The notes beneath the pieces were generated by a model. It saw only the letters and a program-made list of their open reading frames with translations, had not been told where the DNA came from and did not search any database. A stretch of 64,000 bases of DNA from JAWWOL01 sp033851545 (lineage in GTDB: Bacteria > Actinomycetota > Actinomycetes > JAWWOL01), in assembly GCA_033851545.1 (NCBI GenBank), contig JAWWOO010000072.1, forward strand, positions 62,001-126,000, written 5' to 3'. Numbering within the stretch: the stretch's first letter is position 1; every line of letters begins with the position of its first letter. The position numbers and the translations under genes were made by a program. Below are positions 60,949 through 64,000 of the stretch, piece by piece.

Positions 60949-61322
60949 CCAGCCGTTGCCTGGTAGCTCTCCCGGGCGGCGTGCAGGTCCTCGATGTGGG
61001 TGTACGCCCATGCTCGCAGCACGTCGATCGCCTCGCCCAGGCTTCGCCCAAGGGCAGTCAACTCGTACTCGACGGTCACCGGGACAGTCGGATAGACGGT
61101 GCGCGCGACCAGGCCATCGCGCTCGAGACCCCGCAAGGTCTGGGTGAGCATCTTCTGACTGATCCCCTCGATCTGGCGTCGCAGCTGGCTGAAGCGAAGG
61201 GTTCCCGGCCGCAGACCGAGCAGCACCAGGCCGGTCCACCGCTCGCCGAGGCGGTCGAAGACCTCCCGCGACGGGCAGCTCAGCTTGAAGACGTCGAGGT
61301 CATCGGCGGGGTTGGTTTCCAT
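60945..61322 (-). CDS. HxlR-family transcriptional regulator
   Basis: 125 residues, ATG at 61322. One HxlR winged helix: 'SCPSREVFDRLGERWTGLVLLGL', 'RFSQLRRQIEGISQKMLTQTLRGLERDGLVAR' and 'PVTVEYELTALGRSL'. The early Cys (about residue 16) is the redox or electrophile sensor in HypR/YodB-type members. Divergent from the MDR gene, 86 bases apart. Together they resemble YodB/AzoR-like quinone or aldehyde defence pairs, in which the regulator represses a reductase until electrophiles modify its Cys. Confidence 0.9.
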   Translation of the reverse strand: METNPADDLDVFKLSCPSREVFDRLGERWTGLVLLGLRPGTLRFSQLRRQIEGISQKMLTQTLRGLERDGLVARTVYPTVPVTVEYELTALGRSLGEAIDVLRAWAYTHIEDLHAARESYQATAG

Positions 61323-61373
61323 CAGGTACCTATATCACGTTTGGGTGCCTTCTTGCCAGCAGTAACCAACCTT

Positions 61374-61390
61374 CGTACGGTGACTGTACG
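61374..61390. promoter_or_regulatory. HxlR operator candidate
   Basis: CGTAC-GGTGACT-GTACG, a perfect 5-bp inverted repeat with 7-base spacing, lies 19 bases before the MDR start and 52 bases from the HxlR start. Spacing and near-palindromic flanks fit an HxlR dimer. Confidence 0.5.
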
Positions 61391-61408
61391 GACGATCAAG
61401 GAGACAAC

Positions 61409-62347
61409 ATGAAGGCACTTACGGCAACGGGCGATCCCGGACGCACAGTGGAGTTCACGGAAGTCGCGGAGCCGGCGACGGCCGCGGACGAGGTCGTCGT
61501 GGCGGTCGACGCGTTCTCGGTCAACCGCGGTGAAGGCTTCACCTTGAGCGGGGTCTACGGCTCTCCCGCCGAGCGTGGATGGCTGCCGGGCCAGGACATC
61601 GCTGGTCGCGTGGTCCGGGCCGCCGCTGACGGATCCGGACCCAGCGTGGGGCAGCGAGTGGTCGGTCACCCCGACTCAGGGGGCTGGGCCGAGCGGGTGG
61701 CGGTTCCGACTAGCCGCGTCGCCGCCCTGCCCGACAGTGTCAGCGCCGTCACCGCCGCGGCGCTCCCGCTGGCCGGAATCACCGCTCTGCGCCTGGTACG
61801 CGAGGCGGGCACCAAGGCTGGGGCCAGCATCCTGCTCACGGGCGCCTCAGGCGGCGTCGGCCACTTCATCGTCGAGCTCGCGGCCAGGGCAGGTGCGAAG
61901 GTCACAGCAGTCACGGCGTCAGTGGAACGAGGGCAGCGGCTGGCCGACCTGGGCGCCGCGCACGTCGTGCAGGGCGTCGCCGACGCGGAGGGCCCGTTCG
62001 ATGTCGTGCTCGAGTCGGTCGGCGGCGAGACGTTCAGCGCTGCGCTCTCCCGGCTCGCGCCGGCCGGCACCGTGCTGTGGTTCGGGCAGGCGAGCCTCCA
62101 GCCCTTGACGCTGAGCTTCTTCGACCTCCTCGGCATCAGCCCTGTCACGATCAAGCACTTCCCGCACTGGGTCTCCACCACGTCGGACGGGGACGATCTC
62201 GCGACGCTGGTGGACCTCGTTGCCACGGACAGGTTGCACCCGGAGATCGGTCGTATCGCCGACTGGGCCGAGACCGCTACGGTTCTCGACGATCTGACCA
62301 GTCGCCGTATCCGTGGCAACGCGGTCCTTACCGTCACCGCGCCGTAG
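61409..62347 (+). CDS. Quinone-oxidoreductase-like MDR protein (NADPH)
   Basis: 312 residues; ATG at 61409 with AAGGAG upstream. Medium-chain dehydrogenase fold without zinc ligands: 'VNRGEGFTLSGVYG' stands for the usual 'NRxD' loop, 'WLPGQDIAGRVV' follows, and the cofactor loop is 'LTGASGGVGHFIVELAA' (A-x-x-G-x-x-G), suiting NADPH. C-terminal segment 'RRIRGNAVLTV' is typical of the family. It probably reduces quinones, enones or similar electrophiles. Divergent HxlR gene is the likely regulator. Confidence 0.88.
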   Translation: MKALTATGDPGRTVEFTEVAEPATAADEVVVAVDAFSVNRGEGFTLSGVYGSPAERGWLPGQDIAGRVVRAAADGSGPSVGQRVVGHPDSGGWAERVAVPTSRVAALPDSVSAVTAAALPLAGITALRLVREAGTKAGASILLTGASGGVGHFIVELAARAGAKVTAVTASVERGQRLADLGAAHVVQGVADAEGPFDVVLESVGGETFSAALSRLAPAGTVLWFGQASLQPLTLSFFDLLGISPVTIKHFPHWVSTTSDGDDLATLVDLVATDRLHPEIGRIADWAETATVLDDLTSRRIRGNAVLTVTAP

Positions 62348-62348
62348 G

Positions 62349-63269
62349 TCAGGGTCCGCTCGACACCAGGCCGGCGTTGAACTCGAAGGTGGCCGCGGTG
62401 CGCATCACGACGTCCTGGAAGGCCTGAGACGCACGGCTCGGATGGACATGACTGAGCCGGGCCAACACGATGGTGCGGCGCAGCTTGCCCGCGGCGAAGG
62501 GGATCTGACGCAGAGCCGGCCTCCCGCGGAGGGCCAGCACGGGCACGACGGCCGCACCGAGCCCGGCCTCGACGAAGCTCAGCACGGCGTCCATGTCGCC
62601 GCCCTCCACGGCGTACGTCGGCTCGAAACCCGCCGCCTGACAGGCCGCGACCGTCGTCGACCGGAGGTCGTAGCCTTCGCGGAACATCACCAGCGGAAGG
62701 TCCCGCAAGTCGGTGATCTTGAGAGTGGGCGCTGTGATGCTCAGGTCCGTGGCGGCTGTCGCCAGGACGAGCTCCTCGGTGAGGACGGGGCGGGTCATCA
62801 GGTCGGGGTCATCCCGCATCAGCGGCAGCACGATCATCGCCAGGTCCAGGCCCCCTTCGTCGAGGTGGCGGACGAGCTCCCGGGAGCCGGCCTCCTCGAC
62901 GAGGAGCTGGATTGCGGGATATTCGGCGTGGAACCGCTTCAGTGAGTCGGCCAGCACCGTCGTACACAGGCTCGGCAGTGCCCCCACGCGGATCCGACCG
63001 GCGCTGAGCCCGGTGAGCTGCCCGACTTCGAGCCTGGCCGTCTCGACATCACGCAGGATCCTCAACGCGTAGGGCATCAGCGCCTCGCCCACCGCCGTGA
63101 TCCGCACCCCGCCGTGGCCGCGGTCGAACAGCCGGCTGCCCAGCTCGCGCTCGAGGTTGTTGATCTGCTTGCTGAGCGACGGCTGCGCCATGTGCAGCCG
63201 GGCCGCCGCCCGGGTGAAGTTGTGCTCGTCGGCGACGGTCACGAAGCAGAGCAGCTGCTGCAGATGCAT
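62349..63269 (-). CDS. LysR-family transcriptional regulator
   Basis: 306 residues from ATG at 63269; an earlier start at 63371 would add 34 residues that do not fit the family. HTH 'NFTRAAARLHMAQPSLSKQINNLERELGSRLFDR' (about 17-50), then the two-lobed effector domain with 'RIRVGALPSL' and 'GLGAAVVPVLAL'. The stop follows the MDR gene's stop by 2 bases on the opposite strand. A perfect LysR box lies just upstream of its start, indicating autoregulation. The controlled target may be the small gene at 63371. Confidence 0.9.
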   Translation of the reverse strand: MHLQQLLCFVTVADEHNFTRAAARLHMAQPSLSKQINNLERELGSRLFDRGHGGVRITAVGEALMPYALRILRDVETARLEVGQLTGLSAGRIRVGALPSLCTTVLADSLKRFHAEYPAIQLLVEEAGSRELVRHLDEGGLDLAMIVLPLMRDDPDLMTRPVLTEELVLATAATDLSITAPTLKITDLRDLPLVMFREGYDLRSTTVAACQAAGFEPTYAVEGGDMDAVLSFVEAGLGAAVVPVLALRGRPALRQIPFAAGKLRRTIVLARLSHVHPSRASQAFQDVVMRTAATFEFNAGLVSSGP

Positions 63270-63272
63270 GAG

Positions 63273-63291
63273 CCATAGTCTAGGGCTATGG
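63273..63291. promoter_or_regulatory. LysR box upstream of lysR
   Basis: CCATAG-TCTAGGG-CTATGG is a perfect inverted repeat containing T-N11-A (ATAG-N7-CTAT), three bases before the LysR start codon. It fits the classical LTTR recognition site and would block translation or transcription of lysR. Confidence 0.65.
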
Positions 63292-63370
63292 AAACGAGAG
63301 GAACAAGCATTTAGACGGCATCCTCGTCGGCACCTAACCTGAGACAAGGCGCAGTACCGGGAGGACGACA

Positions 63371-63586
63371 ATGGCTACCTACCAAGTGATTTACACTCGC
63401 CACGCTGAGGGTTGGACAGCGGAGCTCCTCGCGCCGTCCTCGCTCACCCTGTCCCGGTCGTCGCTCGCCGAGACCCAGGCCGCCATGCGGGGAGCAGCCG
63501 CACCTTGGCTTGCGCTGGAGCCTGGCGAGTTCGAGCTCGAGGAACTGATCGACGCGGGCGAGCGCCAGTACGCCCGACTCGCCTGA
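63371..63586 (+). CDS. Small HicB-like / DUF protein of unknown role
   Basis: 71 residues; ATG at 63371 with GGAGG seven bases upstream, a strong site. 'YQVIYTRHAEGWTAELLAP' and 'SSLAETQAAMRGAAAPWLAL' look like the partial RNase-H-like HicB fold (beta strand pair with an E-helix), but no HicA toxin is adjacent, so an isolated HicB-like or UPF protein. The end 'ELEELIDAGERQYARLA' is helical. Divergent from the LysR gene, which may control it. Confidence 0.6.
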   Translation: MATYQVIYTRHAEGWTAELLAPSSLTLSRSSLAETQAAMRGAAAPWLALEPGEFELEELIDAGERQYARLA

Positions 63587-63602
63587 CGCAACCGCGGGGC
63601 GA

Positions 63603-64000
63603 CTACGGGTTCCGGCCGAGCACGGCCCGGCCTGCCTCCAGCCGGGCCACCGGCACCCTGAACGGGGAGCAGGACACGTAGTCGACGCCGACTTCGTGGA
63701 AGAACTCGATGGAGCGCGGATCACCGCCGTGCTCGCCACATACCCCGATCCGCAGCCCCGGCTGGGCCGCCCGGCCTTCTTCGACGGCGATCCGGACCAG
63801 CCGGCCGACCCCGTCCACGTCGAGGGACTCGAACGGGGATGCCGTGAAGACACCCTTGTCGAGGTAGGCCGCGAAGAAGGCCGCCTCGACGTCGTCGCGC
63901 GAGAAGCCCCACGTCGTCTGTGTCAGGTCGTTGGTGCCGAAGGAGAAGAAGTCGGCGTTGTCGGCGATCCGATGCGCGGTCAGCGCAGCTCGCGGCAGCT
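63603..64000 (-). CDS. ppdK: Pyruvate phosphate dikinase, C-terminal part (runs off the right edge)
   Basis: About 131 C-terminal residues are visible. 'FFSFGTNDLTQTTWGFSRDD' and 'RIGVCGEHGGDP' are diagnostic of PPDK, the second holding the catalytic Cys of the PEP-binding TIM barrel. The final segment 'VDYVSCSPFRVPVARL' matches the family end. The enzyme converts pyruvate, ATP and phosphate to PEP, AMP and pyrophosphate, a link between glycolysis and gluconeogenesis. The N-terminal nucleotide and phosphohistidine domains lie beyond 64000. Confidence 0.95.
   Translation of the reverse strand, partial: LPRAALTAHRIADNADFFSFGTNDLTQTTWGFSRDDVEAAFFAAYLDKGVFTASPFESLDVDGVGRLVRIAVEEGRAAQPGLRIGVCGEHGGDPRSIEFFHEVGVDYVSCSPFRVPVARLEAGRAVLGRNP

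Noticed and set aside
63371..63586. Full HicAB toxin-antitoxin pair
   Set aside because: No HicA-like double-stranded-RNA-binding toxin is encoded next to the small gene.
1..64000. CRISPR arrays, rRNA genes and known restriction-modification genes
   Set aside because: Looked for and not seen; the tandem repeats present are coding (Ig-like units, Thr/Pro linker) or iteron-like, without spacers.

Overview
The window is high-G+C, densely coded DNA of an actinomycete. Evidence includes GTG/TTG starts, an unencoded tRNA CCA end, MMPL/TetR, LacI and HxlR families, a c-di-AMP (ydaO-type) riboswitch in front of a secreted hydrolase, and DUF1996, DUF2637, DUF4913 and DUF4342 proteins. The genus cannot be fixed from the sequence; a soil or plant-associated member of the Nocardioides/Kineosporia sort would fit. 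Layout, left to right, follows. (1) 0.2-26.4 kb is an exopolysaccharide locus. A minus-strand operon (22.1 to 13.2 kb) encodes a Wzx-type flippase, a glycosyltransferase, an O-antigen-ligase/polymerase-like membrane protein, a Wzz/Wzc-like copolymerase with a degenerate Walker A, and a 1111-residue protein with three GT-B-like units. A fourth glycosyltransferase gene lies on the plus strand. Around it are four paralogous secreted GH26-like glycosidases (7.1, 8.8, 22.4, 24.7 kb) and a 2150-residue secreted protein with malectin-like, beta-propeller, Ig-like and lectin-like domains. One GH26 gene sits behind a clear c-di-AMP riboswitch. Two unrelated enzymes (DHFR-like, zinc alcohol dehydrogenase) lie between.  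(2) 26.4-54.9 kb is a tRNA-Ser(TGA) gene followed by two integrated elements in tandem. The 3' 54 bp of the tRNA gene recurs exactly at 40.75 kb and imperfectly at 54.85 kb. Element A (26.5-40.8 kb) has wrecked mobility genes: integrase and relaxase stumps, a frameshifted coupling protein, a frameshifted mobilisation-like gene, and a DUF2637 gene cut by an IS481 remnant. Its cargo is intact and looks like biological-conflict machinery: a four-gene GAF / unknown / metallo-beta-lactamase / patatin operon, and an AT-richer 1037-residue fusion of a helical-repeat region, an aminoglycoside-phosphotransferase-like kinase and a KptA/Tpt1 RNA 2'-phosphotransferase. Element B (40.8-54.9 kb) carries a complete beta-fructoside utilisation operon (GH32, ABC importer, LacI regulator, second GH32) behind two identical palindromic operators. 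It also carries small membrane/SDR genes and a decayed integrase.  (3) 55-64 kb is ordinary chromosome: a secreted DUF1996 protein, an MMPL exporter with divergent TetR, a haloalkane-dehalogenase-like enzyme with divergent MarR, an HxlR regulator divergent from a quinone-oxidoreductase-like MDR, a LysR regulator, a 71-residue protein, and the 3' end of pyruvate phosphate dikinase running off the right edge.  The most unusual content is the kinase-KptA fusion and the GAF-MBL-patatin operon, both kept intact in an element that can no longer move by itself.
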